Assembly: GCA_964648115.1 (NCBI GenBank)
Contig: CAZYME010000015.1
Location: 1-64,000 of the forward strand
Origin: CAZYME01 sp964648115
Lineage (GTDB): Bacteria; Pseudomonadota; Gammaproteobacteria; Legionellales; Legionellaceae
Length of the DNA stretch: 64,000 nt
Direction: 5' to 3'
Position numbers and translations under genes: made by a program
In this document: piece after piece, positions 52,547-62,093 of the stretch
Position numbering within the stretch: the first letter of the stretch is position 1
How the letters are laid out: the number at the start of each line of letters is the position of its first letter
Notes under the pieces: model-generated
What the model was told of the DNA's origin: nothing
The model's database searches: none
The model's input: only the letters and a program-made list of their open reading frames with translations

Positions 52547-53807
52547 ATTTATCATCAATGGTGGCAAGCCCTTACGAGGTGAGGTGATCATCGCAGGGGC
52601 TAAAAACGCAGCCCTACCGATTTTGGCCGCGACTTTGTTAGCCAGAGATAATGTAACTATCTCCAATGTTCCTAATCTGAAAGACGTGTCTACTATGATG
52701 GCGCTTTTAGGCCAGTTAGGCGCGCAGCTTGTCGTTGATGAGAATATGAATGTCCAGGTAGATGCAAACCATGTGAATGAGCTGGTTGCCCCCTACGAAC
52801 TGGTAAAAACCATGCGAGCGTCTATCTTAGTGTTGGGCCCAATGTTAGCTCGTTTTGGTCAAGCGGAAGTATCCTTGCCCGGTGGTTGCGCTATTGGTAC
52901 ACGGCCAGTTGATTTGCATCTTAAGGCACTGAAATCAATGGGTGCCGATATCACCGTTAAAAATGGCTATATCTATGCACAATGTAAGCAAGGTCGCCTG
53001 CAAGGAAAAACTTTGGTATTTGATACCGTTACGGTAACTGGCACTGAAAATATTCTTATGGCGGCAGTTTTGGCCGAAGGGAAAACACTGATTAAGAATG
53101 CGGCACGTGAGCCAGAAGTGGTTGATTTAGCTAATTTTCTAAACCAAATGGGCGCGAAAATTATAGGTGCTGGCACGCATACTATCGAAGTAGAAGGTGT
53201 GGAAGCATTAGGAGGCGGCTCCTATTCTGTTATGCCTGATAGAATTGAGGCAGGTACTTATCTTACTGCTGGTGCAATAACGCGTGGACAGGTAACGGTG
53301 AGACATGTAAAACCAGATAACTTGTTGTCCATGCTCTGTAAATTTGAAGAAGCCGGTGCTGCTATAACCATAGGTGAAGACTGGGTAACATTAGATATGC
53401 ATGGTTTACGCCCAGAGGCGGTTCATATTTCAACAGCGCCTTACCCAGCATTTCCTACGGATATGCAAGCGCAATTTATGGCAATGAATACCATTGCAGA
53501 GGGCACCGCTTCTGTGATGGAAACTATTTTTGAAAATCGCTTTATGCACGTACAAGAGCTCCAGCGAATGGGGGCACAAATTCGTTTGAATGGGAATACA
53601 GCAGTCGTTACTGGTGTGGATCACTTAACTGGAGCGCCTGTGATGGCCACGGATTTACGTGCTTCTGCGGGCCTTATTTTGGCTGGCCTTGCGGCTCAGG
53701 GAGAAACCACAGTAGAACGTATTTATCATGTGGATCGTGGCTATGAACGTATCGAAGAAAAATTATCTCTATTGGGTGCTGATATTAAGCGGTGCTCTAC
53801 AAGATGA
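52539..53807 (+). CDS. murA: UDP-N-acetylglucosamine 1-carboxyvinyltransferase
   Basis: MurA adds enolpyruvate to UDP-GlcNAc, the first committed step of peptidoglycan synthesis. The active-site Cys117 is in LPGGCAIGTRPVDLHL, so fosfomycin could bind. KNAALPILAATLLA and the C-terminal DRGYERIEEKL are typical. The 422-residue length fits. It overlaps the Nif3-like gene by ATGA. Confidence 0.97.
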   Translation: MDKFIINGGKPLRGEVIIAGAKNAALPILAATLLARDNVTISNVPNLKDVSTMMALLGQLGAQLVVDENMNVQVDANHVNELVAPYELVKTMRASILVLGPMLARFGQAEVSLPGGCAIGTRPVDLHLKALKSMGADITVKNGYIYAQCKQGRLQGKTLVFDTVTVTGTENILMAAVLAEGKTLIKNAAREPEVVDLANFLNQMGAKIIGAGTHTIEVEGVEALGGGSYSVMPDRIEAGTYLTAGAITRGQVTVRHVKPDNLLSMLCKFEEAGAAITIGEDWVTLDMHGLRPEAVHISTAPYPAFPTDMQAQFMAMNTIAEGTASVMETIFENRFMHVQELQRMGAQIRLNGNTAVVTGVDHLTGAPVMATDLRASAGLILAGLAAQGETTVERIYHVDRGYERIEEKLSLLGADIKRCSTR

Positions 53808-54562
53808 TTGCTCGAGATGAGCTCGGCATTTATTTGCACGATTATCTCGCTTGCGATATGTTTAATGATTATGCTCCCAATGGTTTACAGGTTGAAGGTA
53901 ATCATACTATTCAACGTATCTGTACAGCCGTGACTGCTTCAGAGGCGGTTATTAAAAAGGCGGCAAGCATGCAGGCCGATACGCTTTTGACGCACCATGG
54001 CTATTTTTGGCGTGGTGAAGACGCTACGATGACTGGAATGAAGCGGCAGCGTATAGGTGGTTTGATTAACTGCAACATGAATCTTTTCGCTTATCACCTA
54101 CCCCTCGATTGTCACCCTATTGTGGGTAATAATGCTCGTCTTGCTACTGTATTGGGCTTCGGCGATGTACAAATGCATACGGCAGGCAAAACTTCTAATC
54201 TTTTGTGGTCTGGTACCTTATCTAAATCTTTAACTGTAGCTAAACTTTCAGAGTTGATCAGTAAAAAATTGCAACGTGTGCCCTTGCATGTGTCAGGTTC
54301 AGACAAACTTATAAAAAAAGTGGCTTGGTGTAGTGGGGCGGCGCAGGATTTTATTCAAGAGGCAAGTCTGTTAGGAGTGGATGCGTATTTAAGTGGAGAA
54401 ATTTCAGAGCGAACCTATTACCAAGCTCAGGAATTAGGGATACACTATTTTTCTTGTGGGCACCATGCTACAGAACGCTATGGTATCCAAGCTTTAGGGG
54501 AGCACTTAAGGGAGCGTTTCGCCTTGGAGCATCATTTTATTGATAGTGAAAATCCAGTGTAG
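53804..54562 (+). CDS. Nif3-like dinuclear metal-centre protein (YbgI family)
   Basis: This 252-residue protein has the YbgI/Nif3 metal ligands: THHGYFWRG in the N-terminal part and CGHHATERYGIQALGEHL in the C-terminal part. It has been described as a GTP cyclohydrolase 1 type 2-like family, but the biological role is unclear. I chose ATG 53804, which overlaps the murA stop; a GTG at 53792 would lie inside murA. Confidence 0.93.
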   Translation: MIARDELGIYLHDYLACDMFNDYAPNGLQVEGNHTIQRICTAVTASEAVIKKAASMQADTLLTHHGYFWRGEDATMTGMKRQRIGGLINCNMNLFAYHLPLDCHPIVGNNARLATVLGFGDVQMHTAGKTSNLLWSGTLSKSLTVAKLSELISKKLQRVPLHVSGSDKLIKKVAWCSGAAQDFIQEASLLGVDAYLSGEISERTYYQAQELGIHYFSCGHHATERYGIQALGEHLRERFALEHHFIDSENPV

Positions 54563-54570
54563 AAATAAAC

Positions 54571-54680
54571 CGTAGCCTGGATGCAGGCGAAGCCGTAATC
54601 CGGGTTGTTGCGGCACCATAAATCCATGATTAGGCTACGCTGTTCAGGTCGAACCTACGTCCGCGAACAAGTCGCCTACG
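54571..54680. repeat. Degenerate mixed palindromic repeat after the Nif3-like gene
   Basis: accgtagcctggatgcaggcgaagccgtaatccgggtt and atccatgattaggctacgctgttcagg resemble arms of the acpP-fabF element. The adjoining cctacgtccgcgaacaagtcgcctacgtag resembles family B. The two families appear joined or nested here. Confidence 0.65.
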
Positions 54681-54728
54681 TAGAGAAACCTTTAGGAAAC
54701 TTAGAAATAACACCAGGAGGGTGCTGAG

Positions 54729-55376
54729 ATGTTTTCAGTTAGTCCAATTATTATAATGTTTGCCATTACTGGATTTCTTCTTATTATTGCCACGTCTTAT
54801 GCCTGGAACATTTTTTTTAATACGAGCTGCGTGCAGGAATTATTTCTTTTACCTCAAATGCAAGGTAAACACACCGGATTAAAAGTGGCTGTATTAAAAG
54901 AGGCTTTTCTTGTCCCATTAGTGTGCGTGGATATAGCTCTAATTCGATATTATTCACTTTTGCCAAATACGAGTTACTTCCTTACCGTGAAATCTCCAAT
55001 TATTCTCTGGAATGTTGTGGGGTTTATTATTTCCTATGCTGTTCTGGTTTTCATTAATCGTATGGACAAAACCGACATACTAACAAGCTCCATCGCTTAT
55101 CTTCTCACACTCTATATTTGTAATTTAATTGTTATCGTTGCTACAACTGTGGCATGGTTGAATACAATTCCTGATCCTCTTCAAGGTTCATTGTTGCTTT
55201 TATACACTATGCTTTTATTGCATTTTATTCTTGTATACATTGCGATGTTTATGAAGCGAACTTGGCAAGTTGTGTTGTTGCTTGTATACACATTGATAGT
55301 TGCACAAGTCAATTACACTATACGGGCGGATAATATAAGGCCTAATAATGGCTCTTTTAACGTACTGGGCTCATAG
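54729..55376 (+). CDS. Six-helix membrane protein of unknown function
   Basis: I do not recognise this 215-residue protein. It has six predicted helices, roughly at residues 5-28, 55-75, 88-109, 118-142, 152-173 and 176-196, with short loops and no signature. CCAGGAGGG lies 6-8 bases before the ATG, a strong ribosome site. It is 27 bases upstream of the UbiA-family gene, so it may be the first gene of that unit and could be a flippase or accessory factor. That is only inference from position. Confidence 0.75.
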   Translation: MFSVSPIIIMFAITGFLLIIATSYAWNIFFNTSCVQELFLLPQMQGKHTGLKVAVLKEAFLVPLVCVDIALIRYYSLLPNTSYFLTVKSPIILWNVVGFIISYAVLVFINRMDKTDILTSSIAYLLTLYICNLIVIVATTVAWLNTIPDPLQGSLLLLYTMLLLHFILVYIAMFMKRTWQVVLLLVYTLIVAQVNYTIRADNIRPNNGSFNVLGS

Positions 55377-55403
55377 GCCATAGGCCCAATATGTAGGTGT
55401 ATT

Positions 55404-56249
55404 ATGTACTTCCTGAAAAAAATTTTTCTATTACTTAGAATTTCGCATTGGAGCAAAGCGGTTTTTGTTTTGCTCGGTGTGGTTTACGCAGGAAGTCCTG
55501 GTTATTGGGGAGGCGCACTTTTAGCGGCTTTGTCATTTTGTCTTATTGCAAGTGCTGTTTATATTTACAATGACTTGCAAGATGTGGAAGAGGATAAGGC
55601 TCATCTGCAAAAAGCCAAACGGCCTTTGGCAAAAGGGGATATATCCATTCCTGTCGCTTGGTGCATGTTGGTGCTCTGTTTACTAATAGGGTTGCCTCTA
55701 GGGTTTGCAATTTCAACTCCATTGCTGGTCATTCTAGGCATCTATTTGCTAATTAATCTTTTATATAACCATTGGCTTCGACGCGTTCCATTCTGTGATG
55801 TGCTATGTATTGCTAGTGGTTTTATGCTGCGCATATTGGCAGGAACGATTGGTATCGGGTTGCCTATTACTTGGTGGTTAACTATTACTGCAACATTGCT
55901 AAGCCTGTTTATTGCTCTTTGCAAACGGCGCCTTGAAATGCACTTGGGGTTAAAGAATACAAAGCGAGCAGTTTTAAGAAAATATAATCCACATTTATTA
56001 GATATATTGATTGCAAGTACCGCCAGTAGTTGCTTTATAGCGTATCTGTTATACACAGTATATGCACGTAATGAGGTGTTGTATTTTTTATGGACCTTGC
56101 CATTTTGCGCTATTGGATTGTGGCGCTTTGCTCTCCTCACAACCAAAGATGGGGAGACTGATGATCCAGTTGCTGTATTTTTGAGTGATAACGTATCACG
56201 TTTGAATTTATTGTGTTTCTTTTCTCTGACAATATTGGCTTTGTTTTGA
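55404..56249 (+). CDS. UbiA-family prenyltransferase, decaprenyl-phosphate phosphoribosyltransferase-like
   Basis: This 281-residue protein has about eight to nine helices and the two UbiA motifs. Motif 1 is YNDLQDVEEDKAH with Asn56, Asp57, Asp60 and Asp64. Motif 2 is NHWLRRVPFCDVLCIASGF. The second motif, with DV-x3-ASGF-x-LR, and the AKRPLAKGDIS segment resemble Rv3806c (DPPR synthase), which puts phosphoribose on decaprenyl phosphate, and not ubiquinone UbiA. The one-base overlap with the GT-C gene supports a shared path. Substrate is inferred, not shown. Confidence 0.82.
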   Translation: MYFLKKIFLLLRISHWSKAVFVLLGVVYAGSPGYWGGALLAALSFCLIASAVYIYNDLQDVEEDKAHLQKAKRPLAKGDISIPVAWCMLVLCLLIGLPLGFAISTPLLVILGIYLLINLLYNHWLRRVPFCDVLCIASGFMLRILAGTIGIGLPITWWLTITATLLSLFIALCKRRLEMHLGLKNTKRAVLRKYNPHLLDILIASTASSCFIAYLLYTVYARNEVLYFLWTLPFCAIGLWRFALLTTKDGETDDPVAVFLSDNVSRLNLLCFFSLTILALF

Positions 56250-57802
56250 TGAGGAAGACGTGCTGTTGCCTATTGTTACTTCTAGCTTTTTTCTATTTAT
56301 TTGTTCTGCAAATACAGACAATCTGGCCATTTACCATTGATGACATGTATATCACGCTTCGTTATGCCAAAAATTGGGCGGACGGTTATGGCTTAGTGTG
56401 GAATATTGGCCAGCCTCCTGTTGAAGGGTATTCGAATTTTAGTTTTGTCGTTCTGGCACGTTGTGCCATGTTACTGCATCTTGATCCGGTTCTGGTGTTA
56501 AAATCGGCGGGTGTCATCGGGCTTTTATTCACCTGTTGGGCTGTTTATGCTATTTCTCGTCTATGGTTATCAAGGTCCATTGCTCTTATCCCATGCTTTT
56601 GGTTATTAGCGTATAAAGGGCAAATTCTTTGGAGTGTAAGTGGATTAGAAACAACCGTGTATGAGGCATTAATTTGTTTTTCAGTTTATTATATTTTTCG
56701 AAGTATGGGCTATTCAGCATGCCCACACGCCAATCTTAAAAATCATTCATTACCTCTAAACGTCGGCGAGAGAAGAGAGCAGTTAACATTATATTTTTTT
56801 GTGGCAGGACTTTTATTAGCTCTTGCTGGAATGACTCGCCCTGAAGCAACCGCTTTGATGGTGCTATTTACGCTTTTATTATTGTTCACCACAGCTTCAT
56901 CCTTAGACGATAAAAACTGGCGTGGTTTTGTGCTGTTTTGCGGTACATTATGCGTTTGTTTTGCGCCATATTTTTTTTGGCGTTGGCATTATTATGGTCG
57001 TTTATTCCCCAATCCGGTCTATTGCAAAGGATTCACAAATATCCTGGCGTTTAATTTGGATAAAAATTATTTACGCTTAGCCTGGCCGCTCATTATTATG
57101 GCGTTATTTGCGTTGTGGCAAAATAATGATCGGCGGTATTATTTTTTATGGTTACCTAGCGTTATATATTTAATCTTGTTGATAGGTGCAGATCCAGTCG
57201 TAGCATTTGATAATCGTTTGTTTTTGCCTGCTTTTGTGTTGCTATTACCACTTGCAGTAAAGGGTATGGCTACTTTGTTAACCCCCTATTTAGAAAAACA
57301 AGAAGTTGTTTTCAGTCTAGCTATGTATTCCGGGGCATTTTTGATAGCATTTTTTTTCATTCCAATGATGAGTTTGGCAGGCTACGGACATTTTACAGAA
57401 AATCCATTGGCAGGAGAGCGTTTACGCAAAGGCGTGGTTACTTGGCTCGAGCATAATACACAAGCTAATAGCCAAGTAGTTCTGGCAGATACTGGTTTAA
57501 TTCCTTATCAAAGTAATCGCCAATTTATCGATTCTTATTGCTTGAATAATGCTGAGATGACAAAATTACCACCAGCTTTAATGTATCAACACTTGTGCGA
57601 AAATGTGCTACGAACAAAACCTAGAGTAATCATTTTGACATCATTACTCGAAGATGGAAAAGTTACTTATACGCCGGCAGATGCTTGTTTATCTGGAAAA
57701 TTAGTACACAGCAATCATTATTGTTTGCAGCTTAATTTGAGTGCCGGTGATAGGCATTCTTTATATCGTTATGAAATATTTAGCGCTTGTCAAAAGCTGT
57801 AG
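56249..57802 (+). CDS. GT-C family membrane glycosyltransferase, AftB-like
   Basis: This 517-residue protein has about nine to ten helices. The first periplasmic loop carries the GT-C acidic pair Asp31-Asp32 in PFTIDDMYITLRYAKNW, followed by GLVWNIGQPPVEGYSNF and later GMTRPEATAL. These three blocks resemble mycobacterial AftB (Rv3805c), an arabinofuranosyltransferase that uses decaprenyl-phosphoryl-arabinose. The C-terminal part is soluble. ATG 56249 overlaps the stop of the UbiA-family gene (TGATG). The acceptor is unknown; pilin, LPS and other surface glycans are all possible. Confidence 0.8.
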   Translation: MRKTCCCLLLLLAFFYLFVLQIQTIWPFTIDDMYITLRYAKNWADGYGLVWNIGQPPVEGYSNFSFVVLARCAMLLHLDPVLVLKSAGVIGLLFTCWAVYAISRLWLSRSIALIPCFWLLAYKGQILWSVSGLETTVYEALICFSVYYIFRSMGYSACPHANLKNHSLPLNVGERREQLTLYFFVAGLLLALAGMTRPEATALMVLFTLLLLFTTASSLDDKNWRGFVLFCGTLCVCFAPYFFWRWHYYGRLFPNPVYCKGFTNILAFNLDKNYLRLAWPLIIMALFALWQNNDRRYYFLWLPSVIYLILLIGADPVVAFDNRLFLPAFVLLLPLAVKGMATLLTPYLEKQEVVFSLAMYSGAFLIAFFFIPMMSLAGYGHFTENPLAGERLRKGVVTWLEHNTQANSQVVLADTGLIPYQSNRQFIDSYCLNNAEMTKLPPALMYQHLCENVLRTKPRVIILTSLLEDGKVTYTPADACLSGKLVHSNHYCLQLNLSAGDRHSLYRYEIFSACQKL

Positions 57803-57839
57803 TATGATGCAGCAATGAGACCAACTGAGTAATGGTTTG

Positions 57840-57919
57840 GTAGGTTGGGTCATTGACCCAGCAACAGCTCTTCCTATTTGCAGTATTAATGAAACGTTGG
57901 GTCATTTGACCCAACCTAC
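57840..57919. repeat. Palindromic repeat gtaggttgggtca
   Basis: gtaggttgggtcattgaccca (57840-57860) and tgggtcatttgacccaacctac (57898-57919) are near-perfect complements with one extra base. Each arm is itself a short palindrome (tgggtca-tgaccca). A half copy lies at 39651-39671. It fills part of the gap between the GT-C gene and the dehydratase gene. Confidence 0.85.
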
Positions 57920-57978
57920 GCGCTTAAGCTAACGCCATTGCATGAACATTTACGCAATGAGATTTTGAGGCAGTTCAA

Positions 57979-59856
57979 ATGGATAATTCTGGTATGGAAA
58001 AGCAAACGCCGTTTCTGAAAAAGGTTTACTCAAAACTGCCTGTGCTAGGTTTTGATATTCTTGCAATTCCTGTTGCCTGGTATCTTGCTTATTGGTTGCA
58101 ATATAACACTCGTCCGTTTGCTCATAAATTTGCAACAAATTACTCTTTAACCGCACTGGCGATTTTAGCTTGCTTGCAAGTGGGCTGTTACTACCATTTC
58201 AGAGTGTATCGCGGCTTATGGCGGTTCTCCTCATTAAATGACGTGGTCCGCATTTTACGTTCCACAGTTTGCGCAACAATCTTAGTTATACCAATCTTAT
58301 ATATGGCGTCATTATTGCACCATATCCCACGGTCTATTCTGCCCTTATATAGCATTCTTCTTGTAACACTCCTTTGCGGTGCACGATTACTTTTTCGCAA
58401 TCATTGGGATAAACGTAATAAAGATGAGGTGGTGCATGATGTAAAACGTGTGTTGGTTATTGGCGCAGGGCAGGCAGGAGAAGGGTTGATCCGTGATTTA
58501 AAGCGTACCCGCTCATATTTGCCGGTAGGGTTAGTAGATGACAGTATGAGCAAACGTGGACTTGAGGTCCATGGTGTGCGCGTGCTAGGTACTACTCAGG
58601 AGTTGGCTGAGCTTTCAAAGCAGCATCGCGTGGATTTGATTTTTATTGCAATTCCGTCAGCACGCTCTGCAGAAATGAGGCGTATCGTTAATCATTGTGA
58701 GCTTTGCAAAGTACCTTTTCGTACGTTACCGAGCATTCAAGAGGTTGTTGCAGGTCGGGTAGAGGTTAATGCATTACGAGAAGTAGACATCGAAGATTTA
58801 TTAGGGCGCGATCAAGTAGAGCTTAACTGGGATAAAATTGCGGCAAGCATTCAGAATAAGCGGGTATTGGTGACTGGTGCAGGTGGTTCTATTGGTTCAG
58901 AATTATGTCGGCAAATCATGGCGTTACAGCCGGAGCAGTTATTAGCGTTGGATAATAGTGAATATAACCTCTATAAAATTGACATGGAGCTCAAAGAACG
59001 TTTTCCTGAGATACCTATTAAAATAGCTCTAGCCAACGTAGTTGACAATGTTGCCGTTGATTATATTTTCCAAGGGTTTAATCCAGATATCGTTTTTCAT
59101 GCGGCAGCGTATAAGCATGTCCCTTTGCTTGAGGACCAAGTGCGTGTAGCCGTGCAAAATAATGTTATTGGAACACAAATAATTGCTGAGGCGAGTGTTG
59201 CGGCAGGTGTTGATAAATTTATTCTTATTTCCAGCGATAAAGCAGTGAATCCAACCAATATCATGGGTACAACCAAGCGAGTCGCCGAAATTTATTGCCA
59301 GAATTTAAACGCGCGAGTCAGCACTCAGTTTATAACGGTTCGGTTTGGCAATGTATTGGGTTCTGTGGGCAGTGTGGTGCCGTTATTTCAAAAGCAGTTG
59401 CAAAAGGGTGGGCCATTAACAGTAACACATCCCGAAATGAAGCGTTATTTCATGACAATTGCTGAGGCGTGCCAATTAATTTTACAGGCGATGGTGAATG
59501 GATCCGGGGGCGAAATATTCGTATTAGATATGGGCGAGCCTGTAAATATTAGTTACCTGGCGGAGCAAATGATTCGTTTAGCGGGTAAAGAGCCAGGAAA
59601 GGATATTAATATCGAATATACTGGGTTACGCCCTGGCGAAAAACTATTTGAAGAACTTTTCCATACCTCTGAACAATTAATACAGACAGAACATGCAAAA
59701 TTGTTTAAATCAAAATTCCGTCAAAATGATTGGAATGAGCTGACCCAAGCGGTACATATGATTAATAAAGCCTGCGCAATTCATCAAAATGATCAGCTAT
59801 TGGTGTTGTTGAAAAGCCTGGTACCAGAGTTTTCTTGTGAAGAGTTATCTTCATAG
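57979..59856 (+). CDS. Membrane-bound NDP-sugar 4,6-dehydratase (PglF/WbpM/CapD family)
   Basis: This 625-residue protein has four N-terminal helices (to about 140), a first nucleotide-binding domain (IGAGQAGEGL at 161-170) and a catalytic SDR domain with GAGGSIG at 300-306. The active site reads SSDKAVNPTNIMGTTKR, with Met429-x3-Lys433 in place of Tyr-x3-Lys. That is the mark of C6 dehydratases acting on UDP-GlcNAc. Such enzymes feed bacillosamine, QuiNAc or FucNAc synthesis for O-antigen or protein glycosylation. An ATG at 57994 is an alternative start. Confidence 0.9.
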   Translation: MDNSGMEKQTPFLKKVYSKLPVLGFDILAIPVAWYLAYWLQYNTRPFAHKFATNYSLTALAILACLQVGCYYHFRVYRGLWRFSSLNDVVRILRSTVCATILVIPILYMASLLHHIPRSILPLYSILLVTLLCGARLLFRNHWDKRNKDEVVHDVKRVLVIGAGQAGEGLIRDLKRTRSYLPVGLVDDSMSKRGLEVHGVRVLGTTQELAELSKQHRVDLIFIAIPSARSAEMRRIVNHCELCKVPFRTLPSIQEVVAGRVEVNALREVDIEDLLGRDQVELNWDKIAASIQNKRVLVTGAGGSIGSELCRQIMALQPEQLLALDNSEYNLYKIDMELKERFPEIPIKIALANVVDNVAVDYIFQGFNPDIVFHAAAYKHVPLLEDQVRVAVQNNVIGTQIIAEASVAAGVDKFILISSDKAVNPTNIMGTTKRVAEIYCQNLNARVSTQFITVRFGNVLGSVGSVVPLFQKQLQKGGPLTVTHPEMKRYFMTIAEACQLILQAMVNGSGGEIFVLDMGEPVNISYLAEQMIRLAGKEPGKDINIEYTGLRPGEKLFEELFHTSEQLIQTEHAKLFKSKFRQNDWNELTQAVHMINKACAIHQNDQLLVLLKSLVPEFSCEELSS

Positions 59857-59914
59857 GTATTCACGAATGGTAATAACCGCTCATGCGAAGGCGCCAACTT
59901 AGAAACGTAGATAC

Positions 59915-60045
59915 TGTCATAAGTTAACGAAGACTGTCGTCCACGCGAAGGCGGGGATCCATTTCTACCATGGCTCCTAGCCTGAGTCAGGGATGGATTC
60001 CTGCTTCGCGGGAATGACAACCTCTCTTAACTTAATGGGGCTATG
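59915..60045. repeat. Palindromic element, family C copy 2
   Basis: ataagttaacgaagactgtcgtccacgcgaaggcggggatcc and ggattcctgcttcgcgggaatgacaacctctcttaacttaat form the arms. The centre ccatggctcctagcctgagt is identical to that of copy 1 (31850-31990). In the rest of the 339-base gap to 60195 I see only an imperfect dyad around gttgaacga and tattgaacaac and no gene. Confidence 0.85.
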
Positions 60046-60195
60046 AGGAGGAACGGATTTAATTATTCAGTAATAGCTCAGGGGGGGTATGTCAAAATCT
60101 TGGTGAACGGTCGGATTTGAGCGCAGGTTGAACGAAAATATGGGCGTTCGGTATTGAACAACGCACCCTTGAGGGACAGGGGTGTATTTAAAGTG

Positions 60196-61668
60196 TTATT
60201 CTTTCCCTGTAGACCTATCAGGGAAAACATCCGAGAACTCAACATGACTTGCTAAGACTGATTCACGTTGCTGGCGTTGATTTAAGCCTAAATACTTATA
60301 GATAATCATAGGAGTAACTAAGGTGAAGAAACCTATTGCAAAGGCAATTTTATAGCTTACATCCTTATTCAACAAAAGAAACCCTAAGCAAATCACCATC
60401 AAAATGATAGCAATAATCCCGGTATAGGGTGAGCCTGGCGTTGTGTAACGTAAATCAGCTGTTGTATAGCCGGCTTTATAAAGCCGTTTTCGAAAATTAA
60501 TCTGAGCCCAGCAAAGTGAGATCCAGGCAATGGCTCCGGTAAATCCTGAGACCAGCAGTAACGCAATGTATAGCATAGTTTGGCCGAAAAAATACCCGGC
60601 CACGAGTAAAACCCAGATTGATATAAGAGTGGCGATACCCGCATTTTGTGGGACAGCATTACGGTTTAATTTAGCCAATCGTTGGGGTGCCATACCATTA
60701 CGGGCTAAGGCATGCAATGAACGAACAATGCCATAAACCCCTGAATTAGAACAAGATAAAGTGGCTGTGAGGGTAACAAAACTTGCAGCAACTCCGGCCC
60801 ATTTCAGGCCATAAAAATTAAGAGCTTCCGCAAACACAGAATTGCTTAACCCCGCTTTTTGCCATGGAAAAATCAGTACTAAACAAAATACAGGAATAAT
60901 ATAAATAAAGAGAATACGGTAAGTAACATTACGAATAGCGCTTGGGATCATCCTCGCTGGATCAATGGATTCACCAGCAGCAAGACCAATAATTTCAGAG
61001 CCCTGGTAGTTTACTAAAAGTAAGACCATCGCCGTCAGTAAGGCCATACCGCCATTTGGGAAAAGCCCTCCCTGACCAAAAATAAATTTTCCGCCAATAA
61101 TCCCTGAGGGCTGAGGCCCATGGATTACGCCCAAGAAGATTAAAACAGAGAGCGCTACAAAACCGAAGAGGGCAAGAATTTTAATCAGCGCCAACCAAAA
61201 TTCAATTTCTCCAAAGGTGCCAACTTCAGACATATTGATATACGTAATCAATAAACCAAAACAAACGGCCCATACATAGCCATTAACGCCGGTAAAATGC
61301 TCCATGATTATTCCGCCGGCAACGCACTCCGCGGGAATATATGCAACCCAGCTAATCCAATAAGACCACCCAACCCCACAGGCAAGCGTAGGGGATATAA
61401 AATCGGCAGTATAATTAATGAAAGAACCAGAAATAGGAATTGCAACAGCTAATTCTCCCATACATAGCATGGTTAAATAGATGATTAAACCACCCAGAAT
61501 ATAAGCTAAAAATACGGAAGGACCAACTTCATGAACAACAGCACCTGTGCCTAAAAAATAGCCCGAGCCAATAATTCCTCCCAAGGCGATAAGTTGGATG
61601 TGCCTATCTTTTAACGCACGGCGAAAGTCTCCGTCGTTAGCTGGCTTGGTCTCGGTTTCGTTAGTCAC
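60196..61668 (-). CDS. Amino acid permease (APC superfamily, AAT family)
   Basis: This 12-helix permease has 490 residues. The family start DRHIQLIALGGIIGSGYFLGTG is seen in part (IQLIALGGIIGSGYFLG), followed by GPSVFLAYILGG. It resembles the AnsP/ProY/LysP group; substrate is not clear. It belongs with the amino-acid-based metabolism of the other genes here. There are no close neighbours on its strand. Confidence 0.88.
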   Translation of the reverse strand: MTNETETKPANDGDFRRALKDRHIQLIALGGIIGSGYFLGTGAVVHEVGPSVFLAYILGGLIIYLTMLCMGELAVAIPISGSFINYTADFISPTLACGVGWSYWISWVAYIPAECVAGGIIMEHFTGVNGYVWAVCFGLLITYINMSEVGTFGEIEFWLALIKILALFGFVALSVLIFLGVIHGPQPSGIIGGKFIFGQGGLFPNGGMALLTAMVLLLVNYQGSEIIGLAAGESIDPARMIPSAIRNVTYRILFIYIIPVFCLVLIFPWQKAGLSNSVFAEALNFYGLKWAGVAASFVTLTATLSCSNSGVYGIVRSLHALARNGMAPQRLAKLNRNAVPQNAGIATLISIWVLLVAGYFFGQTMLYIALLLVSGFTGAIAWISLCWAQINFRKRLYKAGYTTADLRYTTPGSPYTGIIAIILMVICLGFLLLNKDVSYKIAFAIGFFTLVTPMIIYKYLGLNQRQQRESVLASHVEFSDVFPDRSTGKE

Positions 61669-61777
61669 TAATGTTGTTTTTCCTCAAATGTATAGATAAG
61701 AGATGATCTATAACAATATTACACTTAGCATAATTAAAAAAGGAATAGTTATTCCTTCCAATAACAGTTCTAAAAAC

Positions 61778-61865
61778 TGGCGGAGAGAGAGGGATTCGAA
61801 CCCTCGATACGTTTCCGTATACACACTTTCCAGGCGTGCGCCTTCAACCACTCGGCCACCTCTCC
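61778..61865 (-). tRNA. tRNA-Ser (anticodon GGA)
   Basis: On the minus strand the sequence starts ggagaggtggccgagtgg and ends tctctctccGCCA, with a 7-bp acceptor stem (one G-T pair), encoded CCA and discriminator G. The anticodon loop ctGGAaa gives Ser-GGA. A long variable arm (tgtatacggaaacgtat) is present, as in class II tRNAs. The T arm is GGGTTCGAATCCC. Confidence 0.97.
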
Positions 61866-61961
61866 TCGTGCGCAAGAGTATACTGGCGTACGAAAAAAAT
61901 CAACTTTAGTTATTAGTGCGTTATGATGATCTGACAATTTGCTGCGATCTACACAATGTGA

Positions 61962-62005
61962 TTGTAGCCTGGATTACTGCGAAGCGGTCATCTGGGTTTC
62001 ATACC
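61962..62005. repeat. Half copy of the gtagcctgga repeat
   Basis: gtagcctggattactgcgaagcggtcatctgggtt resembles one arm of the gtagcctgga family with no clear partner. The 425-base gap from 61669 to 62093 holds tRNA-Ser, this fragment and the promoter region of the next gene. Confidence 0.5.
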
Positions 62006-62093
62006 CGACAAGACTTAAACAAATAATGGGCATATGTAAATCCTAATAAATTGTTTATACTTAAGCAGGATTTATTACAAGGGATGTTAGTCA

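Noticed and set aside
60046..60195. Possible small gene or RNA between the family C repeat and the permease
   Set aside because: There is no open frame with a start and ribosome site, and the gttgaacga/tattgaacaac dyad is too weak to call an RNA.
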